From Streptomyces sp. SID8352 (lineage in GTDB: Bacteria; Actinomycetota; Actinomycetes; Streptomycetales; Streptomycetaceae): a stretch of DNA of 64,000 nt. The stretch lies in the NCBI RefSeq assembly GCF_009862265.1, contig NZ_WWGX01000022.1:219551-283550 (forward strand), read 5' to 3'. The position numbers and the translations under genes are program-made. Each line of letters opens with the position of its first letter. The stretch's first letter is position 1. The notes under the pieces were generated by a model, which saw only the letters and a program-made list of their open reading frames with translations, was not told where the DNA came from and did not search any database. Shown one piece after another: positions 53,287-61,184 of the stretch.

Positions 53287-54090
53287 ATGGCACCCTCCTC
53301 CTCCCCGTCCGGCACCCGCACGACCCGGGTGCATGTGGTCAGCGACGTCCACGGCAACGCCCGTGACCTGGCCCGCGCCGGTGACGGCGCCGACGCCCTG
53401 ATCTGCCTGGGCGACCTCGTCCTCTTCCTCGACTACGCCGACCACGCGCGCGGCATCTTCCCCGACCTGTTCGGCGTCGAGAACGCCGACCGCATCGTGG
53501 CGCTGCGCACCGCCCGCCGCTTCACCGAGGCGCGGGAGTTCGCGAGCCGGCTGTGGGCGGGGGTGGGCGGGGAGCGCGCCGGACTGATCGAACGGGCGGT
53601 GCGCGGACAATACGCCGAGATGTTCGCCGCCTTCCCCACCCCGACGTACGCGACCTACGGCAATGTCGACATGCCGCCCCTGTGGCCGGAGTACGCCCGG
53701 CCCGGTACCACCGTGCTCGACGGCGAGCGGGCGGAGATCGGCGGCCGGGTCTTCGGCTTCGTCGGCGGCGGACTGCGCACCCCGATGCGCACGCCGTACG
53801 AGATCGGGGACGAGGAGTACGCCGCGAAGATCGAGGCCGTCGGCGAGGTCGACGTGCTCTGCACCCACATCCCGCCCGAGGTCCCGGAGCTGGTCTACGA
53901 CACGGTGGCGCGCCGGTTCGAGCAGGGCAGCCGGGCCCTGCTGGACGCGATCCGGCGCACCCGGCCGCGCTACGCGCTGTTCGGCCACGTGCACCAGCCG
54001 CTGGCGCGGCGCATGCGGATCGGCCGGACCGAGTGCGTCAACGTCGGCCACTTCGCGGCCACGGGGAGGCCGTGGGTGCTGGAGTGGTGA
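53287..54090 (+). CDS. Metallophosphoesterase
   Basis: The 267-residue enzyme has the five calcineurin-like motifs: VVSDVHGN, LGDLVLF, YGNVDMP (as GN-D), CTHIPPE, and FGHVHQPLARR. It binds two metal ions and hydrolyses a phosphoester; the substrate is unknown. A Ser/Pro-rich N-terminus precedes the fold. The ATG at 53287 lacks a ribosome site, and a TAGGCT box lies about 10 nt upstream, suggesting leaderless translation. It is divergent from the acyl-CoA synthetase. Confidence 0.88.
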   Translation: MAPSSSPSGTRTTRVHVVSDVHGNARDLARAGDGADALICLGDLVLFLDYADHARGIFPDLFGVENADRIVALRTARRFTEAREFASRLWAGVGGERAGLIERAVRGQYAEMFAAFPTPTYATYGNVDMPPLWPEYARPGTTVLDGERAEIGGRVFGFVGGGLRTPMRTPYEIGDEEYAAKIEAVGEVDVLCTHIPPEVPELVYDTVARRFEQGSRALLDAIRRTRPRYALFGHVHQPLARRMRIGRTECVNVGHFAATGRPWVLEW

Positions 54091-54577
54091 CGGCGGCGGC
54101 GCGGACGGTGGGAGCGGTGACGGGGCCGGTGCCGTTCCCGGCGGGCCCGCCGGCAACGGTGAGCGCCGCACCCGGGGCCGGCGGCGCGACGCGGGCCCCG
54201 CGTGGACGCGGTGCGTCGGGCCCCGCCGGGTGCCGCGAGCGCGGGGAACCCGCGCCGGGCCGCGCACCGGGTCCCGCGGTCCGGGGCGTCGCCCCGGGGG
54301 AGCCGTCGGCGGGCGAGGGGCGCGCCCGGGAGGCGCCGGGGGCGCGGCCCGGGGAGACGGAGGAGCGGCGCGGGAGCAGTGTGCGGGCCGGACGGGAGCA
54401 GTGTGCGGGCCGGACGGGAGCGGGGCGGCCCGGAGCCCCGGGGCAGGTGGTGACATCCGGGGGGTCCGTGCGCGATAGCCTGCACGCGGCGCGCACGAGC
54501 GTCACGGCGGCGTGCGGCGGCGCACCGCGACGCACGGCCACCCATCACACCCGTCCGCATCCGGAGGAGCCACGACG
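54091..54577. other. GC-rich non-coding spacer
   Basis: About 490 nt. It contains a 22-bp direct duplication (GGGAGCAGTGTGCGGGCCGG plus AC) at 54373-54416 with a partial third copy. The promoter of the SRPBCC operon presumably lies near the right end (GATAGCCTGCAC at 54473 is one -10 candidate). Confidence 0.5.
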
Positions 54578-55018
54578 ATGGCGGAACACACCAGTTCGAG
54601 CATTACCATCGAGGCGGCACCCGGCGCTGTCATGGCGGTCATCGCCGACTTCGCCCGGTACCCGGACTGGACCGGCGAGGTCAAGGAGGCCGAGGTCCTC
54701 GCGACCGACGACCGGGGCCGCGCCGAGCAGGTGCGCCTCGTCATGGACGCCGGGGCGATCAAGGACGACCAGACCCTCGCCTACACCTGGACCGGCGAGC
54801 ACGAGGTCTCCTGGACGCTGGTCAAGTCCCAGATGCTGCGCTCCCTGGACGGCACCTACCTGCTCACCCCGTCCGGCACCGGCACCGAGGTCACCTACCG
54901 GCTGACCGTCGACGTCAAGATCCCGATGCTCGGCATGATCAAGCGCAAGGCCGAGAAGGTCATCATCGACCGCGCCCTCGCCGGGCTGAAGAAGCGCGTG
55001 GAGACGACCGCGAAGTAG
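54578..55018 (+). CDS. SRPBCC (START/polyketide-cyclase-like) family protein
   Basis: The 146-residue protein (SSITIEAAPGAVMAVIADFARYPDW ... EVSWTLVKSQMLRSLDGTY ... MLGMIKRKAEKVIIDRALAGLKKRVE) has the helix-grip fold that binds hydrophobic ligands such as lipids. GGAGGAG lies 8 nt before the ATG. It is the orthologue of mycobacterial Rv2185c by context and pattern, and is encoded 29 nt before the ArsA-like gene, as in mycobacteria. A lipid-binding or transfer role is inferred. Confidence 0.85.
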   Translation: MAEHTSSSITIEAAPGAVMAVIADFARYPDWTGEVKEAEVLATDDRGRAEQVRLVMDAGAIKDDQTLAYTWTGEHEVSWTLVKSQMLRSLDGTYLLTPSGTGTEVTYRLTVDVKIPMLGMIKRKAEKVIIDRALAGLKKRVETTAK

Positions 55019-55047
55019 CCCCGCCCGCGCGGGTAGCGTTCACCCTC

Positions 55048-56271
55048 ATGCGCACCCTCCTGATCACGGGCCCCGGCGGCAGCGGACGGACGACCGTGGC
55101 GGCCGCCACCGCGCTCGCCGCCGCCCGTGCGGGCACCCGCACCCTGCTCCTGGGCGCCGACCGCGACGACACCCTCGGCGCCGTCCTCGGGACGCCCACC
55201 GGACCGGCCCCGGCCGCCGTCGCCCCCGGGCTGACCGCCTGGCGCCCCGACGCCGCGCAGGGCTTCCGGGACGACCTCGCCGCCCTCCAGGAACGCGCCG
55301 CCTCCGCCCTGGAACTGCTCGGCGCCGCCCGACTCGACCCCGAGGAACTCACCCCCCTGCCCGGCGCCGACGAACTGGCCCTGCTGCGCGCCCTGCGCAC
55401 CGCCGCCCCCGGCGGGGACGGACCGGCGTACGACCTCCTCGTCGTCGACCTGCCGCCCGCCGCGCGCGCCCTCGCGCTGCTCGCCCTGCCCGGGGAGCTG
55501 CGCCGCTATCTGCGCCGCCTCCTCCCGCCCGAACGGCAGGCGGCCCGCGCCCTGCGCCCCGTCCTCGGACGGCTCGCCGGGGTGCCCATGCCGACCGAGT
55601 CCTTCTACGAGGCCGCCGCCCGCTGGGACCTGGAGCTGGCCGCCACCGAGGACGTCCTGGCCGACCCGGGCACGGTCGTCCGGCTGGTCGCCGAACCCGG
55701 CCCGGCCGGGGCCGACGCCGTGCGCACCGCCGTCCTCGGCCTCGCCCTGCACGGACTGCGCGCCGACCTGCTGGTCGCCAACCGCGTCCTGCCCGGGGAC
55801 GGCGCGGCCGACGGCTGGCTCGCCGGGCCGGTGGCGCAGCAGCGCAAGGCCCTGGAGGAGTGGCAGGGCACCCACGCCGTGCACCGCGTCGCCCACCTCG
55901 GACGCGACCCCCGCGGCGCGGACGACCTCGCCGCGCTCGCCGCGGCCCCGGCCGTCCCGGGCGCGGAGGCGGGCCCGGGCACCGGCGGGGACGGCGCCCC
56001 CGCGGTGGGGCGGGTCGCGTGGCCGGTCACCGACCGGCTGGCCGGGGACGGCGTCCTGGTCTGGCACATCCCCCTGCCCGGCGCCCTGCGCGAGGAGCTG
56101 GACCTGATCCGGCGCGGCGACGAACTCGTCCTCACCGCGGGGCCGTTCCGCCGCATCGTCGCCCTGCCCTCCGCGCTGCGCCGCTGCACCGTCGACGGGG
56201 CCGCCCTCAGGGACGGCACCCTCACCGTCCGCTTCGCCCCGGACCCCCGGCTGTGGCCCCGGAGCCGGTGA
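55048..56271 (+). CDS. ArsA/GET3-like P-loop protein with degenerate nucleotide-binding loop
   Basis: The 407-residue protein begins RTLLITGPGGSGRTTVAAA: the deviant Walker A of ArsA ATPases (GKGGVGKT) is present as GPGGSGRT at residues 8-15, with both signature lysines replaced. LLVVDLPPAARAL at about residues 130-142 is the Walker B/switch II-like strand. A C-terminal ArsA-HSP20-like beta domain (VWHIPLPGALREELDLIRRG ... RFAPDPRLWPRSR) follows. ATP hydrolysis is doubtful; a structural or regulatory role beside the SRPBCC protein is inferred. Confidence 0.8.
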   Translation: MRTLLITGPGGSGRTTVAAATALAAARAGTRTLLLGADRDDTLGAVLGTPTGPAPAAVAPGLTAWRPDAAQGFRDDLAALQERAASALELLGAARLDPEELTPLPGADELALLRALRTAAPGGDGPAYDLLVVDLPPAARALALLALPGELRRYLRRLLPPERQAARALRPVLGRLAGVPMPTESFYEAAARWDLELAATEDVLADPGTVVRLVAEPGPAGADAVRTAVLGLALHGLRADLLVANRVLPGDGAADGWLAGPVAQQRKALEEWQGTHAVHRVAHLGRDPRGADDLAALAAAPAVPGAEAGPGTGGDGAPAVGRVAWPVTDRLAGDGVLVWHIPLPGALREELDLIRRGDELVLTAGPFRRIVALPSALRRCTVDGAALRDGTLTVRFAPDPRLWPRSR

Positions 56272-56328
56272 ACACGGGGCGGCCGTTCGGGTAACGTCGT
56301 AAGGGCGAACCGTCATCAGGAGCCCGTC

Positions 56329-57000
56329 ATGAGCGAAGACCTCCCCCCGTCCGAGGCGGACCGCCCGGACGGGACCGACCCGGCCGGGAACCGGCCGTCC
56401 GGACCGCCGGAGCCGTCGGGAGCGTCCGAGGGCCCCGGGGCGTCCGAGCCGCAGGAGGCGTCCGGGGCGCCGTCCGGGCCGACCGCGTCCTCCGCCCGGT
56501 CCGCCCGCGCCGACGGCGACCGGGTCCGCGCGACCGACGCCGACGCCTGGGCCACCGCCTGCGCCGAGGACCTGGAGGCCGAGCGGGCCCGCCGCCGGGC
56601 CGACCGGGGAGCGCCGCCCGGCTCCGCCGCCGAGGAGCTGCGGCGGCTCGTCGAGACCGTCGCCGACAAGCTCTCCGGCCTCCAGCCGCCGCCGTTCGGC
56701 CCGTTCGCCGGGCCCGCCGCACAGCAGGTGGTCCGGCAGGTCGTCCAGCAGGCCCGGGCCGCCGTGGAGCCCGTCATCGAGCGCAACCCGGATGTCTTCG
56801 ACCACCTCGCGGCGGCCGGGGGCGAGATCCTCGCCGCCTACCGCTCGGCCGTGCGCGGCCAGGAGGCCCGCTGGACCTCCGGGGAGGACCCGCGCGACAC
56901 CCGCGACCCGGACGCCCGCGACGGGGACGGGCCCGGCGGGGACGGGGACGACGGCGGGGACGACGGCACCGGTCCGGGCCGCCGCATCGACCTGGACTGA
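56329..57000 (+). CDS. DUF5304-like protein preceding glkA
   Basis: The 223-residue protein has a long acidic, Pro/Ser/Gly-rich disordered N-terminus, a central helical segment (WATACAEDLEAERARRRADR ... AEELRRLVETVADKLSGLQP ... QQVVRQVVQQARAAVEPVIE) and a disordered Asp/Gly tail. The gene immediately upstream of glkA in S. coelicolor (SCO2127) occupies this position and has been linked to catabolite regulation of glkA; I rely on memory for that. A terminator at 57019-57056 separates it from glkA. The ribosome site is CAGGAG upstream of the ATG. Confidence 0.75.
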   Translation: MSEDLPPSEADRPDGTDPAGNRPSGPPEPSGASEGPGASEPQEASGAPSGPTASSARSARADGDRVRATDADAWATACAEDLEAERARRRADRGAPPGSAAEELRRLVETVADKLSGLQPPPFGPFAGPAAQQVVRQVVQQARAAVEPVIERNPDVFDHLAAAGGEILAAYRSAVRGQEARWTSGEDPRDTRDPDARDGDGPGGDGDDGGDDGTGPGRRIDLD

Positions 57001-57018
57001 CGCCCTCCGGCCCGCTCC

Positions 57019-57056
57019 CGGCCACCGCGCCGGGGGCCGTCCAGGCGCGGTGGCCG
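57019..57056 (+). terminator. Terminator between the DUF5304-like gene and glkA
   Basis: CGGCCACCGCGCC at 57019-57031 pairs perfectly with GGCGCGGTGGCCG at 57044-57056 around a 12-nt loop. glkA therefore needs its own promoter in 57057-57181. Confidence 0.75.
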
Positions 57057-57181
57057 GCGCCTCTTCCGGCATGCCCGCCGGGCCTCCGTCCGAGGGGCGG
57101 GGGGCCTGCGGACGGCGCCCTCCCGGCTGCGGTGGCTCGGGTACGGTTGGCCGTAGCGGGCTCGACCGAACTGAGGGATTC

Positions 57182-58135
57182 ATGGGACTCACCATCGGCG
57201 TCGACATCGGCGGCACGAAGATCGCGGCCGGCGTGGTCGACGAGGAAGGCGCCATCCTCTCCACCTTCAAGGTGCCGACCCCCGGTACCCCCGAGGCGAT
57301 CGTGGACGCCATCGCCTCCGCAGTGGAGGGCGCCCGCTCGGGGCACGAGATCGTCGGCGTGGGCATCGGCGCCGCGGGATACGTCGACCGCCACCGGTCC
57401 ACGGTCTACTTCGCGCCCAACATCGACTGGCGCCAGGAACCGCTCAAGGAGAAGGTCGAGGCCCGCGTCGGCCTCCCCGTGGTCGTGGAGAACGACGCCA
57501 ACGCCGCCGCCTGGGGCGAGTACCGCTTCGGCGCGGGCAAGGGCCACCGCAACGTCATCTGCATCACCCTCGGCACCGGCCTCGGCGGCGGCATCATCAT
57601 CGGCAACAAGCTGCGGCGCGGGCACTTCGGCGTCGCCGCCGAGTTCGGCCACATCCGCATGGTGCCCGACGGCCTGCTCTGCGGCTGCGGCTCCCAGGGC
57701 TGCTGGGAGCAGTACGCCTCCGGCCGCGCCCTCGTCCGCTACGCCAGGCAGCGCGCCCGCGCCACCCCCGAGCGCGCCGAGCTGCTGCTCGCGCTGGGCG
57801 ACGGCACCCCCGACGGCATCGAGGGCAAGCACATCTCCGTCGCCGCCCGGCAGGGCTGCCCGGTCGCCGTCGACTCCTACCGGGAGCTGGCGCGCTGGGC
57901 CGGCGCCGGCCTCGCGGACCTGGCCTCGCTGTTCGACCCGTCCGCCTTCATCGTCGGCGGCGGCCTCTCGGACGAGGGCGAGCTGGTCCTCGACCCGATC
58001 CGCAAGTCCTACAAGCGCTGGCTGGTCGGCGGCAACTGGCGCCCCGTCGCCGAGGTCATCGCCGCGCGCCTGGGCAACAAGGCGGGGCTGGTGGGCGCGG
58101 CCGACCTGGCCCGGGAGCCCGACCCGATCATGTGA
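57182..58135 (+). CDS. glkA: Glucokinase (ROK family)
   Basis: The 317-residue enzyme phosphorylates glucose with ATP and is the central mediator of carbon catabolite repression in Streptomyces. It shows GVDIGGTKIAAGVVDEEG at the N-terminus, VVVENDANAAAWGEYRFGAG, GTGLGGGIIIGNKLRRG, and the ROK zinc site CGCGSQGCWEQYASG. Length equals that of S. coelicolor GlkA as I recall it. A GAGGGA ribosome site precedes the ATG at 57182 by few nt. Confidence 0.96.
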   Translation: MGLTIGVDIGGTKIAAGVVDEEGAILSTFKVPTPGTPEAIVDAIASAVEGARSGHEIVGVGIGAAGYVDRHRSTVYFAPNIDWRQEPLKEKVEARVGLPVVVENDANAAAWGEYRFGAGKGHRNVICITLGTGLGGGIIIGNKLRRGHFGVAAEFGHIRMVPDGLLCGCGSQGCWEQYASGRALVRYARQRARATPERAELLLALGDGTPDGIEGKHISVAARQGCPVAVDSYRELARWAGAGLADLASLFDPSAFIVGGGLSDEGELVLDPIRKSYKRWLVGGNWRPVAEVIAARLGNKAGLVGAADLAREPDPIM

Positions 58136-58522
58136 CGGCCCGGGCCGGACCGGACCCCGGGTCCCGCGCCTCCGGGACCCGCGCGCTCGCTCGCACGCAC
58201 CTCCGGGTTCCGCACCTCCGGGGCACGTCCGGCCCTTGCCCGCGGCCGGGCGTACCCGCCCCCGTTCCGCTGCTCCTGGTGTCCACCAGGGTGGACCGCT
58301 CCCCGTCGGACGTGTCCGGTGTCCCGCCGGTGTCCGCCAGGTGCGACCGTGCCGGTCCCGGTCCGGTGTGCCCGTTCCGGTCTCCACCTGGCGGCCCCGC
58401 CCTCCCGGCTGCTGTCGGGCGGGCCGTGCCGGTGTGCGTCGGGTGTCCGGGGTCTTCCGGTCGGCGCCGTACCCGGCGTGACCAGCGGGTGTGGTGGGTG
58501 GACGCGGCGTAGATTGGCGCGC
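58136..58522. other. Non-coding spacer after glkA
   Basis: About 390 nt. A hairpin GGGTCCC/GGGACCC at 58159-58180 can terminate glkA. The rest is GC-rich with no credible gene. A TAGATT box at 58510-58515 lies 7 nt before the next ATG, consistent with a leaderless promoter. Confidence 0.55.
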
Positions 58523-59287
58523 ATGGCCACGCCCACCTCCCTCCCCCCGCTCCCCAACTCCCGTACCGAGACCGACGGTTCCGCGGTCGTCCGGGTGCTC
58601 AGCTACAACGTCCGCTCGCTGCGCGACGACACCGGCGCGCTCGCCCGGGTCATCGCCGCCTGCACCCCCGATCTGGTCCTCCTCCAGGAGGCCCCCCGCT
58701 TCTTCCGCTGGCGCAAGAAGCTCGCCCGGCTCGCCGCGGCCTCCGGCCTGGTGATCCTCTCCGGAGGCGGCACGGCCGCCGGTCCGGCCCTGCTCTGCTC
58801 GCTGCGGGCCACCGTGGAGCGGACCGGGGACCTGCTGCTCCCGCTCGTCCCCGGGCGGCACCGCCGGGGCCTGGCCACGGCCGTGGTCCGGATCGGTGGC
58901 GCCCGGCTCGGCGTCATCGGCTGCCACCTCTCCCTGGACCCGCGGGAGCGCCACGCGCAGGCCGGGCTGGTCCTCGACGCCCTCGCCGGGCTGGACGTGA
59001 AGCACGCCGTGGTGGGCGGCGACCTCAACGAGGCCCCCGGCGGCCCGGTCTTCGAGCGGTTCGGCGAGGAGTTGCGGGACTGCCGGACCGTCGCACCCTG
59101 GGGCGGCGAGCACACCTTCACCCCGGCCGACCCCCGGCGGCGCGTGGACGCGGTCTTCGCCACCGCGGGCGTCGAGGTGCTGGGCTGCGGGGTGCCGTCG
59201 GGGCTGCCCGGGGTGGCGGCGGCCGATCTGCGGGCGGCCACGGACCATCTGCCGGTCCTGGCCGCCCTCCGCGTCCCCGCGGCCTGA
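58523..59287 (+). CDS. Endonuclease/exonuclease/phosphatase (EEP) family protein
   Basis: The 254-residue protein has EEP motifs in order: RVLSYNVRSLRDD, LVLLQEAPRFF with the metal-binding Glu, GVIGCHLSLDP, VVGGDLNEAPGG with the D-x-N pair, RVDAVFAT, and ATDHLPVLA with the catalytic D-H. It cleaves a phosphoester in DNA, RNA or another substrate; specificity is unknown. No signal peptide is seen. The ATG at 58523 follows a TAGATT box directly, so translation is probably leaderless. Confidence 0.88.
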   Translation: MATPTSLPPLPNSRTETDGSAVVRVLSYNVRSLRDDTGALARVIAACTPDLVLLQEAPRFFRWRKKLARLAAASGLVILSGGGTAAGPALLCSLRATVERTGDLLLPLVPGRHRRGLATAVVRIGGARLGVIGCHLSLDPRERHAQAGLVLDALAGLDVKHAVVGGDLNEAPGGPVFERFGEELRDCRTVAPWGGEHTFTPADPRRRVDAVFATAGVEVLGCGVPSGLPGVAAADLRAATDHLPVLAALRVPAA

Positions 59288-59631
59288 GGCCGCGTCACCG
59301 GCGCCCGCCCGGCGGGAGGCCGGGACCGCGCCCGGCCCCGGCCGGACGGCGGCGCGGCGGGCCGGTGGGCCCTGCCCACCGGGCCGGGGCCACCGGGAGC
59401 ACCCATCGGACGCCGCCGGACCCGCCCGCGCGGACGGGGGAGGGGCGACGACAGGGCCTGAGACCTGTCCGAGGATTCCCGTCCGCCTCACGAGGCCGTG
59501 CACGCACTCTCGCCGCACCGGCCCCGGCCCCGAGTACGTCCCGGACGAAGCCCTGGGGCCCGCGCGCCGGGAGTACGCGGACGACGCCGCGCGGCCGCCC
59601 CGGGGCGACGACGGCAACCGTCGGACAGGGC
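59288..59631. other. Non-coding spacer holding element copy 2
   Basis: About 345 nt. The left half is GC-rich with no recognised signal other than the 3' region of the EEP gene. The right half is the MITE-like element. Confidence 0.6.
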
Positions 59632-59634
59632 CTA
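59459..59634 (+). mobile_element. MITE-like non-coding element, copy 2
   Basis: A 176-bp segment bounded by imperfect inverted repeats: TGA then GACCTGTCCGAGGATTCCCG from 59459, and on the other strand TAG then GCCCTGTCCGACGGTTGCCG from 59634. The interior (for example CACGCACTCTCGCCGCACCG and CCCCGAGTACGTCC) matches copy 1 at 12503-12680 in inverted orientation. No open frame shared by both copies looks coding. The right end contains the TAG stop of the membrane-protein gene. Confidence 0.65.
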
Positions 59635-60228
59635 GACCACGGCCCCGCGCCCCGGGTCCTCGTCGTCCTCGTCCGTGCGCATCCGCGTCACCAGCGTCGC
59701 GACACCGCCGAGGAAGCCGCCGATGCTGAGCGTCGTCAGCCACCAGGTCATGTCCCAGGACAGCAGCACCGCCAGCAGCAGGAGCACCGGACCGCCGAGC
59801 ACACCCAGCCAGGCGAACCGGTCGGTGGCGTCGCCACCGGCCATCGGGGGCGGCTCGGGCGGTACGAAGTGGCCCTCGTCGTCCTCGTCGAAGTCGTCCT
59901 CGGACGCCTCGGCCAGACTGTGGTCGCGCGGGCCGACCCCGGGCGCGAAGGCGATCGAGCTGCCCAGCGGCCGGGCCGCGGGCGACGCCTCCGGCTCCGG
60001 GTCCGGCTTCCCGTCGTTGGGCTCCGCCTCCAGCAGCGCCAGGTCCTCCACCGACTTGAACGGCTTGGCGCCCGGCGGGTCCGGCGGCTCCTGCCCGTAC
60101 CCGGCGACGATGGACTGCCAGGCGGCGTCCTCGTCGAACGGCACGCCCTGGCCCCGGGCCGCCTCGTCCCGGCGCTCCCCGCTCTCCCGGTCCTCCCGGT
60201 CCTCGCGTTCGGACTCGTACTCAGCCAC
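59632..60228 (-). CDS. Small membrane protein with acidic N-terminal domain
   Basis: The 198-residue protein has a highly charged N-terminal half (EYESEREDREDRESGERRDE), a conserved segment PFDEDAAWQSIVAGYGQEPP, an acidic stretch (EASEDDFDEDDEGHFVPPEP) and two C-terminal membrane helices (WLGVLGGPVLLLLAVLLSW; WWLTTLSIGGFLGGVATLV). No family function is known to me. The GTG at 60228 overlaps the stop of the alpha/beta-hydrolase gene by 8 bp, with GGAAGG upstream, so the two are co-translated. Confidence 0.8.
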   Translation of the reverse strand: MAEYESEREDREDRESGERRDEAARGQGVPFDEDAAWQSIVAGYGQEPPDPPGAKPFKSVEDLALLEAEPNDGKPDPEPEASPAARPLGSSIAFAPGVGPRDHSLAEASEDDFDEDDEGHFVPPEPPPMAGGDATDRFAWLGVLGGPVLLLLAVLLSWDMTWWLTTLSIGGFLGGVATLVTRMRTDEDDEDPGRGAVV

Positions 60229-61024
60229 CTGCTGTCGTCCCTTCCTCACCGAGACCGGGCACCGGTTCCCCCACCGCACCGGGCGCGAGCCGGCCGATGA
60301 ACGCGACGCTCCGCGCGAAGATCCGGTCCGCGTCATGGTCCAACGTCGCCACGTGGTAGCTCTGTTCCAGCAGGATCTCCGTCACGTCCGCCGACGACAC
60401 CCGGCCCAGCACGCGCGCCGCGTCGGCCGGCGGCACGACATGGTCCCGCGGGCTGCGCATCAGCAGCAACGGCTGGGTCACCTGCGGCAGTTCGCCGTCG
60501 ACGAGACGGAAGAACGAGCGCAGCGAGTACGCGGCGTGCAGCGGCACCCGGTCGTACCCCAGCTCCTCGGCCCCCGGCTTCGCGATGTCACTGGCGATGC
60601 CCCGCGTCGAGGGCAGCACATGGCGCAGCACCGGCAGCGCGTGCCGGGCCGCCCCGTGCATCCGGTTGGCCGGGTTGACCACCATCACGCCGTTCACCGC
60701 GTCCCCGTGCCGCGCTGCCAGCCGCAGTGCCAGGGCGCCGCCCATGGACAGCCCGGCCACGAAGACCCGGGCACAGCGCCCGCGCAGGGCGCGCAGCTCC
60801 CGGTCCACCTCGGCGTACCAGTCCTGCCAGCCGGTGCGCTGCATGTCCTGCCAGCGGGTGCCGTGGCCCGGCAGCAGTGGCAGCGAGACGGTCAGACCGC
60901 GCGCCGCCAGGTACCGGGCCCAGGGGCGCAGGGACTGCGGGGAGCCGGTGAAGCCGTGGCAGAGGAGCACGCCGGTGTCACCGCCCTCGTGGCGGTACGG
61001 CTCGGCTCCGGGCAGGACCGGCAC
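60221..61024 (-). CDS. Alpha/beta-hydrolase (carboxylesterase-like)
   Basis: The 267-residue enzyme has the oxyanion motif LLCHGFTGSP, nucleophile elbow VAGLSMGGALALRLA (Ser in GLSMG), an acid in MRSPRDHVVPP and His in EQSYHVATLDHD, matching monoacylglycerol lipase/carboxylesterase Est30-type enzymes. The GTG at 61024 (VPVLPGAEPYRHEGG) has AGGAG at 61033-61037, 8 nt upstream; a longer frame was rejected. It is divergent from the PlsC-type acyltransferase gene, so a lipid-related substrate is plausible (inference). Confidence 0.88.
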   Translation of the reverse strand: MPVLPGAEPYRHEGGDTGVLLCHGFTGSPQSLRPWARYLAARGLTVSLPLLPGHGTRWQDMQRTGWQDWYAEVDRELRALRGRCARVFVAGLSMGGALALRLAARHGDAVNGVMVVNPANRMHGAARHALPVLRHVLPSTRGIASDIAKPGAEELGYDRVPLHAAYSLRSFFRLVDGELPQVTQPLLLMRSPRDHVVPPADAARVLGRVSSADVTEILLEQSYHVATLDHDADRIFARSVAFIGRLAPGAVGEPVPGLGEEGTTAGG

Positions 61025-61184
61025 GGGTCGGTCTCCTGTCGTGGGGGGCCGGCGCAGCCGGCGCGGGGGTGCGGTACGTGCGGGTACTTCACCGTACGCG
61101 ACGACACCGACACCGACCAGGGCCGTCGGGGCCATTGACGGTCCCCCGGGATAAGGTCGACCCACGCATACGGGAGGCATTCGG

